A stretch of 64,000 bases of DNA. Origin: Cryptomeria japonica (lineage: Eukaryota; Streptophyta; Pinopsida; Cupressales; Cupressaceae). The DNA is taken from positions 127,147,140 through 127,211,139 of the forward strand of contig NC_081410.1 in the NCBI RefSeq assembly GCF_030272615.1, given 5' to 3'. The position numbers were made by a program, and so were the translations under genes. Of the stretch, positions 1-9,390 are shown in pieces (positions within the stretch are counted from its first letter, which is position 1; the number at the start of each line of letters is the position of its first letter). The notes under the pieces are model-generated. The model was not told the origin of the DNA. It was given only the letters and a program-made list of their open reading frames with translations, and ran no database searches.

Positions 1-156
1 TATTCTTCCTTTTCGCTGTCGGTGTTCTGTGTGTCGGTGTAGAGTCTGTCGGTGCCGGTGTCAATGCCTACCAGTATCATATGATTGCAAGGTTGCCATC
101 AATGACAAAATCTTCAATCACCTACAATTTCTCATTGGAGTGTGCATTTGCCAACA
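1..156 (-). repeat. NA1 3' LTR, first ~156 bases
   Basis: Read on the minus strand it begins TGTTGGCAAATGCACACTCC directly after a purine tract. It parallels the first bases of the solo LTR at 37300 (TGTTGGCATTGTACACTCTA), and both have GTCATTGATGG soon afterwards. The rest of this LTR lies outside the window. Confidence 0.75.
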
Positions 157-172
157 ATCTCCCCCTTTGGAA
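157..172 (-). other. Polypurine tract of NA1
   Basis: On the minus strand the bases just before the 3' LTR read CCAAAGGGGGAGAT, a typical plus-strand primer site of plant Ty1/copia-type elements. A second, similar purine run sits at about 322-335 within the interior. Confidence 0.65.
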
Positions 173-404
173 TTGATGGCAACACTAATGAGAAAAATTT
201 CAAGAATGTATCAAAAATTGAAGTCCAAAAATCTTTCCAAAAATTGTGCCAAAAATTTTACCAGATGTGTGCTCCCCCCGAGCAAATGATCTCTACTTCT
301 GGATTTTTCTCATGACACTACTCCCCCTTTGACATCAATGACAAAGGTTGTCATTCGCTATTAGTGAAGTCCTACCTGGATTCTTGTAACCAGTGGGTTA
401 CAAT

Positions 405-1956
405 CTAAAAGATATCTGTCAAAATCAAATTTATACCATTATTGAATGTTTTGTTGTCTTTAATTGCCTCTTGTGTTCTCTGCATTGTACCAGTGAGTAT
501 GTGCATTTTCTCTTCTAGTGTCTTCAATCTAGGAACCAGAGCCTCAGATATTTCTTTTCTCAAAGAAATAAGGTATTCTAGTCTTGGACTAAGTCTGCAT
601 TTCAAGTCCTTTGCTTTATCATTTATTCCCTATTTGTCATTCTCTAGTTTCTTGACTTTCTCTTCTTTCTCTGCAATCTTCTTCTCTATCTCCAAAAATG
701 AATCCGATGCACCTATCAGATTGTCAGCAATATTGTTTATCTTATCTTGTGCTTTGCTGATCTCCTTGTCAAGATCCTATGTTAAGACATTTGTTTTACA
801 AGTATCCCTGTACAGTTTCTTGAAGTCATAAATTATTTCTCCAAGTTCCCATAATAGGGTATCCATTTCTTCCTTGTTCTTCTTCACAATATCCTCAAAG
901 AATTTCTCTTTTTCTTTTGTCATTCTTTCCTTAAATGTATCCTCATTTATTTGATCAACCGTCAATATGTTGTCGGTGATGAACTAAGCCAATGTGTCTA
1001 GTTGACCTAAAGAATCCTTATTATCAATAATGCATTTCAGTGCTATCAATTTAAGAATTGGAATTGTATCATCAATAGCCTTATAGGCTTGTGCATTGCA
1101 TTCTATGATATTCTTTATTGAATCTAACAGGACCACTGTTACATTTGTAGGTCTGAATTCTATCATAGAAGTACCAGATGTTTGTCCAACAATCTTCACA
1201 ATAGCCATGCTACCGGTTGTGGTAATTACCTTGCTTGATTCGACCTCTGGTAAGTCAGTCTATGTTTGCATTTCTATAAGTAGGGGTTTGGGCTTTTCAG
1301 TTTGTGTCGGTGGCACTGTTTCAGTCTAAACTTGAGCCTCAACCTGTACTTGTTCTGCTTTCTCCTTTTTTGTCTCAGAAGGTTTCTCTGAGCTTTCAAC
1401 TGCCGGTTTCTCAGATGTCATCTCAATTTGTACCTCTGAACTTTCCTTTGCTAGTTCTTCAGATGGTTTTTTTTTTGTATCTACCGATTTCTCAATGGTA
1501 TCCTCTGTCGGTTGCTCTGCCTGTGTAGGTTTTTCTATGTTTATCTCAACCTCTACAGCCAGTGACTCAGTAGTCACATTTTTCTCCTTATCCTTAGTGG
1601 TTTCTCTGTCAACCACAACATTAACTTCTTGTGTGTCTACATTTACCGTATACAAAATTTCAGATTTAGGATTTGTATCCTCTACCAGAGTCTCCATACT
1701 CTATGTGGTCGATTGATTGTCAGCAGTGTCTACCGGTGGAGTATTTGAAAGAGGTGGGGGCACATTATCAGTTATTTTTCAGGCTTGGTGGTCCACCTAC
1801 CTTACCTTTCCCCTTATCTTTGTCCTTTTGATATACTTTGAGAGTCTTTGGCCTAAGTAATTCTTCCTGATTTTCTTTTTCCACAAAGAATATATCCCAT
1901 GCATCTGTTGTTTCCTCAGAGACTTCCTTTACTCTACCTGCCATCAATGTTAAATG
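405..1956 (-). pseudogene. NA1 reading frame, C-terminal part (acidic repeats, coiled coil)
   Basis: This continues the frame of the neighbouring piece past a single stop near 1957, then shifts frame once near 1770-1790. It is broken by about five further stop codons down to 405. In order it shows a short basic segment with KDKDKGKGK, a proline-rich stretch, a Glu/Lys/Thr-rich low-complexity stretch (about 1330-1700) with repeated SEKP-like units, a segment with few charges (984-1208), and a Lys/Glu-rich probable coiled coil (405-965). I do not recognise a family. The composition suits a structural or nucleic-acid-binding protein, but function is unknown. Coding status is inferred from frame continuity and amino acid composition between the stops. 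Confidence 0.5.
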
Positions 1957-3636
1957 TCAGTGAGCAGTGGAAAATACTGTCCAGTTTGCTTCACTGATTA
2001 GTTTGTCTATTTCATCAGTTGAGTTGACTAGATGTATTGAAAGTAATTTTTCAATCTTAATTTTCTTGTCCAACTCAACAATGGCTAACCTTCTAGCTTC
2101 AAGTCTCCTATACAGATCATTTGGAGTTTCATTGACAACTTCCATTAAAAATTTCCTGTATATATCTAAGTGTAGAATTACACTGTTCTCCATGCTTTCC
2201 TTATCATCAACTGATAGTGTATTGTATATTTTGTTGATGTTCTTCAGCTTACCATCCTCTGTAATTTCGCTAAGAAGTTTGTCTAGAGGAGCAATAGTCT
2301 GTTTCAACTTCTTCTTCTTAGGAGTCATTTTCTTTACTGGAGGCCTTACTGCCTGTTGTTTTTGTCTTGTTCTTTTTGGTGTAGGAGAGGGTGCCAGTGT
2401 GGGTTTTCTTTTCCTTTCAACCCTTTTAAATACAACTGGTATATCACTCTTAGAAGAAGTTCCAACCGATGAAAGATGAGTTTCCAATTGAAGTGCTTCC
2501 AACTCACTTTTAGTTATACCAGATTGTTTCAAAACATCTTCCTTAATTGCCTTTTCTTGTCGGGATCCTTTCCTTACTTTTGCTTCAACTCTCTTAACCC
2601 TTTTTCTTGATTGAATTCCACTTTCTATTGTTCCATCATTTCCAAAAACTTCCTCAGTAGGTTCCTTGGGTGCTTCAAGGAGGGCTTTTGCATAAGTTTC
2701 AATGATATTGTCATCTGTTTCATAGCCCATTTCAGTTACCCAGATAGTTCTAGGGATAACTGCCTCCATCCAAATTTTATTCTGATATTTATCCACAATA
2801 GCTTGTGACAGTCTTACTCTAGTTTTCATTCGAGCCTTCAATGCTTGAAAATGTTCATTTAGGTTTTTCTCCCGGTTCTCTCCCATATTGTTCAATAGAT
2901 CTGACAATTGTTTTCCTATTAGTATGTCAAAGCCAAAATCTCTTGCACCAATACTGGGTACTTGTTTGGTTATGTACAGCATCAAACAAACAAGCAAGTT
3001 TCCAAATATGAATGTTCCTTTTTTATCTCTTTTAATCTTTCCCAGATTGTCTATCAACTCATCTTTAAGCCATTCACATATATCTATCCTTGCATTATCA
3101 TTGACCATATCATAGGCACTTTTGATACATAGGCTAGAAACTGAGTTCAACCTATTTGCATGTGTAGCCTTATAACCTAAGATCATACTGATAAATCTGA
3201 CATTTATATATTTTACATCATTTACCCTTAGAGACCTTTTATCAAATGTTGCACCGGTTAGGTTTATCACTGTGACATTTGAGACCTTTGTTTTGTCAGG
3301 TCTGTTACCGGTAGAGGGTAACCCTGTTATAACTTTTACCGCTTCTTTTGTGATTTTATGAATTGAATCCAACTAGAAAAATTCACCATGAACTCTACTT
3401 AACGCAATCCTTATGATATCCTTGGGAAAATCCGGGACACTAAGGATTTCAGTAAAACCTAGGGTTTCCACTATCTTATGTTTAGGTTTGACATTTCCAG
3501 ACTCATCACAAATCACAGTCTTATAAATATTCTTAATCTCATCATCACCTAGTTCCTTAATATTTTGATCTGACTTTCTGATCCATTGTTTTGAGAATTC
3601 TTTCTTTACCTCTTCAACCTTTTCTTTACCTTTCAA
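1957..3636 (-). pseudogene. NA1 reading frame, central unrecognised domain
   Basis: Two in-frame open stretches (3636-3373 and 3372-1957) are separated by one stop and form ~560 codons, co-linear with the zinc-knuckle part upstream. The first ~300 residues look globular, with mixed hydrophobic segments and motifs such as ITGLP near the start and LPSTGNRP just after. The last ~200 residues are strongly basic (runs of KR, PKRTRQK, KKKKLK), then helical and charged. No protease, RT, integrase or RNase H signature is visible. It may be a captured host sequence or a fast-evolving Gag-like domain; I cannot tell which. This is the longest unexplained coding segment in the window. Confidence 0.55.
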
Positions 3637-3659
3637 ACTGGGACCCTTGTTATTTGCCG

Positions 3660-4598
3660 GTGATGCCTAATTTCCACAAAATTTAGCAATATGTCCAATC
3701 TTGTTACAGGCATAACAAGTCACATTGTTCTTCTGAATAGCTTTCCCATATCCTATGTCGGTATGTGTTCTGCATTGATTAGATAAGTGTCCAAATCTTC
3801 CACAAACATAACATCTTACATTCATTCTGCAATTTTCTGAATTATGACCAACATTGTTGCATTTAGAACATTGACTGGTGGGTGTATTAGTGTTCTGATA
3901 ATTTCTAGATCTACACTGATTTGCTCTATGACCATACTTGTTACAGTTAAAGAATTTTCCATTAAATTTGTAAGTAGTAGGTTGCCTTGCTGGTTTTCTA
4001 TGATCATGATTGTTTGTAGTACCAGAGCTTTCACCAATTTCAAAGCCAAGGCCATTTGTGTCACCATTAGGTTTCTAATTTTTTAGCATGTCATCAAGTT
4101 CCTCTGAACTTTTCTTGAATTTTTCCTTGTGTTGATTTGCAATAGCCAATTCATTTTCCAAGAATTCCTTCCATCTCATGAGTTCAGTTTTATCATGCTC
4201 TAAGTGAATTAGATCTGTCTTTAGCATATCATTCTCATGATTGAGTCTGAGATTTTCATTAGCAGCATCATTCAGTCTTCTGGTCAAGTCATCTTCATTT
4301 TTCTTTCTATCTTCAATTTCTTTACAAAATCTCATAGTCATATCTTGCATCTCATTCTTCATTGTACTGCTTTCTTGTCTTGGCTTATTTACCAAATCAT
4401 TAAGAGTTTCCTTTTCATCATTCTCATTCTGCATCTTTTCGCAAAGTTCTCTTCTCTTCTTCCTTGCAATAGTAAGATTTTCTTGAAGTTCTTGAATAAT
4501 ATCCTGAGCAGCCTTCAGATCATCTTCAAGTTTGATTCAACTTTTCTACATCATAGTTTGAAAGAGTTGTTCCCAATTGTTTTCTCAAGTTTTCCATT
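3660..4598 (-). pseudogene. NA1 Gag-like N-terminus: coiled coil plus CCHC zinc knuckles
   Basis: The likely start is the ATG at 4598, about 55 bases inside the PBS. A one-base frameshift near 4543 and stops near 4075 and 3668 break the frame. The first ~170 residues are Glu/Lys/Asn-rich with heptad-like spacing (coiled coil). A cluster of four knuckles of the form CX2CX4HX4C follows at about 3915-3952, 3835-3871, 3770-3812 and 3671-3712. The first knuckle reads FNCNKYGHRANQC, its first Cys apparently replaced by Phe; the other three keep all ligands (for example CYVCGRFGHLSNQC). CCHC knuckles are the RNA-binding part of retroelement Gag, so this probably packages the element's RNA. I do not see the usual copia Gag (UBN2) domain. 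Confidence 0.65.
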
Positions 4599-4654
4599 TC
4601 TACCGATGTTAAGATCTTCCTCAAGCTGTTGGGCTTTTGAAAATAGAGGACCAA

Positions 4655-4666
4655 GCTCTGATACCA
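4655..4666 (-). other. NA1 primer binding site (tRNA-Met type)
   Basis: The minus strand reads TGGTATCAGAGC two bases after the 5' LTR end. This is the standard complement of the initiator tRNA-Met 3' end used by many plant LTR elements, and it fixes the element's orientation. Confidence 0.8.
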
Positions 4667-4668
4667 AT

Positions 4669-5157
4669 TGTTAGGATTCCCAAAGATACTGAGAGGGGAG
4701 GTGAATTAGTATCTTGTCGATATATAAAATTACTTGACTTAAAACATGAAAAGCATATTAAAACTGTGTACCGGTAAATCAGAAATAAAGCAACAAATAA
4801 GAACAATAACAACAACATGAGAAGGACACCATAACACAGTATTTTAACGAGGAAACCCGGCGTGGGAAAAACCTCGGCGGGATTTGTGACCCACAATATT
4901 CGCTTATTGGCCAATAAGGGAATATTACTTTTACAATAGGGGCCTGCACATGCAGGAAGGCCAAGTGCCTAGAGCTCACTGCTCAATTACAAAAGAAGTC
5001 ACACTGACTTACAAAAATGGATTATACTAATCCAATGTCTTGTACTGCTTCAGATCAACATCTGCTATGCCAGATTTAGTACCGGTTTGAGTTCTTCTAC
5101 ATACATAAACCCTTAACCAATAATTCGCATATTAGGTCTGCATATTTCGCATCCTAT
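4669..5157 (-). repeat. NA1 5' LTR, truncated
   Basis: It is homologous, in reverse orientation, to roughly the last 480 bases of the 850-bp solo LTR at 37300-38149. Shared blocks include TGCATGTGCAGG, GTGGGTCACAAATCCC and CAGTATCTTTGGGA near the end. The beginning of the LTR (~370 bp) is absent, and the sequence changes at ~5157 into gypsy gag. No target duplication can be defined at this edge. Confidence 0.75.
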
Positions 5158-6026
5158 CTAAGATTCACCATTCTTTTGTTTAACATTGCATAAATCCAGC
5201 ACTGTTATCTCATTCCTTACATTATAGGAGTATTGTAAAATAAACCTATTCACGAGTTCTTCAAAAGATTTGATTCCAGATGGTAATCTTGAAGACCATT
5301 CCATTGATTGTCCATTTAAACTCCTAGGGAATAGATGCATCAGGTAAGTTTCATCATGTGTAAATTCCATACTCATAGTACAAAACTCCCTAATATGATC
5401 CTGATGATCAGATTTTCCATCGTATTTGTCATATTTAGGCATCTCGCAATGTTGTGGAAATGGTATCATATTCAAAATTTTATCAAAAGGACACGGGCAG
5501 ATATCTTCCAATGAATACTTCTTGGAGCTTTTTTCATTCTGCATATCTTGTATCTGTTCTTGTAGAGTTTGCATTTGTTGAGTGAGATTTAACAACGGAT
5601 TATCCATACGGTTTCTCCTTGTCTCTTCGTAAGTTCTTCTATCACTACACTCTCTTCTTGTGTCATCATGTTCTTTTCTCATCTCTTCATGGTTTTCTTT
5701 ATTTATATCTTCATTATTTGGATCATCTGTGTTTTGAGTATTACTTGTCTCTACATCTTGTTTCAAGTCTTCTATGTTAAAGTCTTGTGGCAATTTAGCT
5801 CCTGATTTCGCCAACATCAAAATATATTTTTCTTTTTGCTTTGCTAATAATTTTCCATTAGTCTATAAAATTTGAAATCTTTCTCAAGGTCTCTAATGGT
5901 GTTATTGACTGCTTCTTCATCAACATCTGTATACCCAAAAGTGTGGAACATTGAATTATCTTCTTGTTCCATTTGTTTTTGTTGTTTTTTGAGTTGTTCG
6001 TATTGAGCTCTAGTCCAAACTAGCAT
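5158..6026 (-). pseudogene. Tat-A Gag fragment (Ty3/gypsy)
   Basis: Two open pieces (6026-5844 and 5820-5158) with a stop between them encode the N-terminal part of a gypsy Gag. The segment from about 5530 down to 5160 contains a retrotransposon gag (capsid-like) domain with CPCPFDK, PKYDKYDG, YLMHLFPRSLNG and FEELVNRFI. The Tat-B Gag in this window (54147-54662) has the same motifs in the same order, which places both in one lineage. Upstream is a charged linker rich in Asp, Glu and Arg. The frame ends abruptly at the junction with the NA1 LTR, so everything downstream (knuckle, protease, pol) is missing here. Gag would form the virus-like particle shell. The copy is defective. Confidence 0.7.
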
Positions 6027-6125
6027 GTGATTGTTTCAAAAATTTTGAAGTTTTCTAAAGACAATTCTATAGGTGATTTTTTGTTTAGGAAGGTATGCTT
6101 TGTTGATTTTACCACTATTGTTTGT

Positions 6126-6338
6126 TCATTGTGATAAAACATCTATTTGTTGAAAAGCATGTCCTTGCAAAATTTCTTCATCAAATTCTGTCCCGCAACC
6201 ACGTAAATAGTCACAAAAACGGTGTAAGAATGTCCTATGTTTTAATAAGATCTTGCGATTGATATACAAAAATCTTATTCTTTTCTGAGTAGCTTTATAA
6301 CTGGGTTTTATTTTCTTAAGGCGATATTTAAAAGTCAT
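6126..6338 (-). other. Short leader ORF upstream of Tat-A gag
   Basis: A 70-codon open frame lies just upstream of gag in the 5' leader. Its middle (FLYINRKILLKHRTFLHRF) resembles part of the open frame at 55600-55908 in the leader of Tat-B (LFYINRQIFLSHRLLLCHI), with similar following residues (EFDEE and EFDKE). The likeness could be protein-level conservation or simply shared leader DNA; I cannot separate these. No known domain. Confidence 0.35.
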
Positions 6339-8217
6339 ATAAGCATATGATAGTTCACAAGTTTTCTTGATTCCAATATCAGTGCAATTCTAATTTTGAT
6401 ATAACCTAGGTTCAAAATAGGAAAGACATATCCAAGATAATGAACACAAGGTGGATTGATCAATTTTCGAGATAGAGGATTTGATATATCTTAATGAGAA
6501 ACTGACAATGATGTTGATTTTTGCACTTAAGATGTTTGAATCAATAGCGTGTTGAATCTTTTATGCTTATGGAAACCTTTTGAAAATAGGCTGTTGGATT
6601 GGTGACCTAGTCGAACTAGTTTGAAAATGTGTAATAGTTTAAAGACAAATCTACACAAGAAGTGTTTTGATACTGACTTTGAAATTTTGGTTTGATATGC
6701 TTTGTTTTAGATGTGAAAAGGCCTTTGTGCTAACTTTTGTGGTCAAAAGTGCTAACTTATTGGATAAAAGCGCTATTCTGACTATATTTCAAGGATTCTC
6801 TTCAAATTTTCCAACAAGTTGTTGGATTTTTGCTCATTTTTAGATGATGACTTTCTTCAGTTTTTTACCATTCTGAGCATGTTATAGACATAGAAGACAC
6901 AATGTTTGAAAAATAAAATGCACAAGCAAGTACAAATCTTATGGCGGGCTGAGACAATAATTGTTGAATCTCATATGGGGTTCCCCCCAAGGCTACACTA
7001 TTCAAAGAAGATATTTAGATGCTTGACCCTACTGGCTCCACACTTGGCACTCACTTCTCTAGGGCATCCTAGCACCAATTTCCATGAAAACTCCACATGG
7101 AAAACTTTATATCTCTACTAAGAACCATATGTGTGTGAGTCGCTTCAGAGGTCCAACCTCCTACACCAACAATTAGATGGATTTTGGCAACTAGTACAAG
7201 TGGGTTTTAGTAAAGGCTTCCGGTCATGTGGCCATACATGCAACACTTTCAACTCTATAAATACAAAAGGTTTCCAGCCTATAGAGGTTACGCTCCATAG
7301 GGTTTATGGGGAAACATAGTGTTGGTATGAACTTATCAACACATGTTGCCTATCACTTTAGTCACAAACATGATTTATTTAGAGTGGATTAGAAGGACTC
7401 GGTATTAGCCCATTTCCACTTTGGGTCATTCCCCTCTCATTGGCCTCCTCAAGGCAGCTCGGGAAGGTAGGCCCTCTAAAGGTTACACATAAAAAAAAGT
7501 AGGTCTGGTTTTCTGATCACCGTATGACAGTGAGAACATACTTACCTACTACTTCATCAAAGCACGAAAAACAGAAGTTTATTTTAGCCTTCTACAGCCT
7601 ATGTGCAACTACTCCAAAGAAGTCACTCAAAATGCAAGTTGCATGTTGTCAATTTATCCCCTTAGTTAAGTTAAATGAGAAAGATATGATGTGTTACTTT
7701 CCAAAATAAAATTCTTAATTAACTATGTGAGGAAATGCATGAAATTTGCTTAAAAATAATCCTACACATAGACATGTCAGTAGTTTAAAAATTTTAGTTA
7801 TTGGACATTCGGATCTGTAGGAAAATTTTGTCAGTTGCAAATAAAAGCGCTATCCTACCAAATGTGTTTTCTTTCACCTCAAAAGTGCTAACCTAAAGGA
7901 CAAAAGCACTAACCTGCGATACAAAAGTGTTTCTCTGCGGACTAAGAAGCGAGAAATCACTGCCCAAAGCACTAACCAAAATGACACATGCGGTAACTTG
8001 TAGGACAAAAGCGCTGCTCTAAGGATTAAATGTGTGGATTTGCAAACAAAAGCGCTAAGCTAAATGACAAATATGCTAACCTGTAGGACAAAAACGCTAA
8101 CCTATTAAATAAAAGCGTTATCAGAACTCACAAAGGCATGAATCTAGATTACAAATGTGTTAAATTTGTTTTTGCGAGAACTAGACATAATATTAGAAAG
8201 ATAAATGTGAGGCTCCA
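6339..8217 (-). other. Tat-A 5' leader with AGCGCT-type motif array
   Basis: This is the non-coding leader between PBS and gag. About 7835-8170, with two further copies near 6745-6790, holds more than ten variants of the short motif AAAAGCGCTAACC at irregular spacing of about 20-35 bases. Many contain the self-complementary hexamer AGCGCT. The Tat-B leader has a similar array next to its PBS. Otherwise I see nothing supportable in this stretch; the small plus-strand ORFs here lack recognisable content. Confidence 0.5.
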
Positions 8218-8235
8218 GCCCCATGGTGGGCGCCA
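8218..8235 (-). other. Tat-A primer binding site
   Basis: The minus strand reads TGGCGCCCACCATGGGGC, separated by three bases from the LTR end. TGGCGCC-type primer sites are common in plant gypsy elements of the Tat/Athila group. The exact tRNA was not determined here. Confidence 0.65.
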
Positions 8236-8238
8236 AAA

Positions 8239-9390
8239 TGCGTCAACTTGAATTTCATCATCAGATTACTACCTGCAACATGTTAGTTTCCCAAAATACA
8301 AAGGAAATGCTATAGGAAGTCCAAACTCAACCAATGAAACTACATGAAATTGATATTAAAATAAAAATACTATTTTTACCTTCATGATTTAAGTCTCATT
8401 GTGTCCTAACTCCACTATTCCAAGTTGCAGATGATGTGCTCTCAGACAAGTACTAATAGCTTCCAAGATGTCATATGAAGAATGGATTGACAACTGATAG
8501 TTAACGGATACTATGATATGCAATGCTAAATGAGAAATGCTAAATTGCTTATGCTAAATGAATATGCTAAATTGCTTCAAGATTAAAACTCATAGATGCA
8601 TAAGTTTTCACAAATGGTTAACTTGACAACTCACTTGAAGACTAATTCTTTCTCAACTCAAACTCCCACATTTATAGACTTTGAGAGGATACGATGATGT
8701 GTCCTAAATCAACGGTCATGACTAGATCTGCAAATTTGGATGGTTGTGAGCAAAGGTGAAGGTTGAGAGAAAGGGGGAAGGATAAGACAAGTGTCACTCA
8801 TCTCACCTTGACTGGGTTGTTGACTGAGAGAATCTAGGGATGGTTGGAGAAGATTTAGGCATGAGAGGACAAATGGACTCAATTCCTTCCTAAGATTTAG
8901 GGATGTTGGAGAGAATATAGAAGGAGGTTAAGAAATATGTGTACGTACACAATATTTCATTTATTTTGGAGGTTGAAGATAAGTGGCTAATAAATGTTTA
9001 TTTATTTTAATTTTGTTGAATTAATTTAGCCACATGATGGATGAGTTGGCAAAGGAAAGACGAAATGGAGATGGAAGGTGAGTTGGAAATGAATTAAATA
9101 ATTTAAGAAATCATTTAATAATTGAGACTATAAGATAGAAGAATAACCATTAAATATTATATATTTAATTGATTGAAGAATAAGTAAATATTTGATATTT
9201 AATTAATTGATTAGAAGAAAAGGATAAATGAATTAATTAATAAAATATTTCAATTAAATTAATTAATAGAAAGACATGAAATGAATTAAATAAATTAATC
9301 TTTTCAAATTAACTATTTAATAGAAGAATAATTATTAAATAAATATTAAATATTTATTTAATTGCTCATAGCCATTTTTATGTATATACA
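8239..9390 (-). repeat. Tat-A 5' LTR
   Basis: On the plus strand it starts TGCGTCAACTTG next to the PBS and ends ...TATGTATATACA. The end resembles the outer end of the Tat-B LTR (...TTTATGTGACTACA at 38528), and both are preceded by runs of TTAATTAAATAAA-like sequence. About 1.15 kb long. The right boundary is inferred from that resemblance and the TG...CA rule. The partner LTR is missing from the window. Confidence 0.6.

Larger units (their letters stand above)
1..5157 (-). mobile_element. NA1: decayed, probably non-autonomous LTR retrotransposon
   Basis: On the minus strand the order is truncated 5' LTR (4669-5157), tRNA-Met-type PBS (4655-4666), a long degenerate reading frame (4598 down to 405), polypurine tract (157-172) and the beginning of the 3' LTR (156 down to the window start). 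The 3' LTR start (TGTTGGCA...) and the 5' LTR end (...CCTAACA) match the two ends of the solo LTR at 37300-38149, so both belong to one family. I find no protease, reverse transcriptase, RNase H or integrase motif in any frame of the ~4.5-kb interior. The element would therefore need enzymes from another element. The outer part of its 5' LTR is missing where it abuts the Tat-A gag. Confidence is high for an LTR element and moderate for non-autonomy as a family trait. Confidence 0.75.

Noticed and set aside
1304-2479. Plus-strand Ser/Leu/Phe-rich ORFs
   Set aside because: Antisense of the Lys/Glu/Ser-rich NA1 frame, without independent features.
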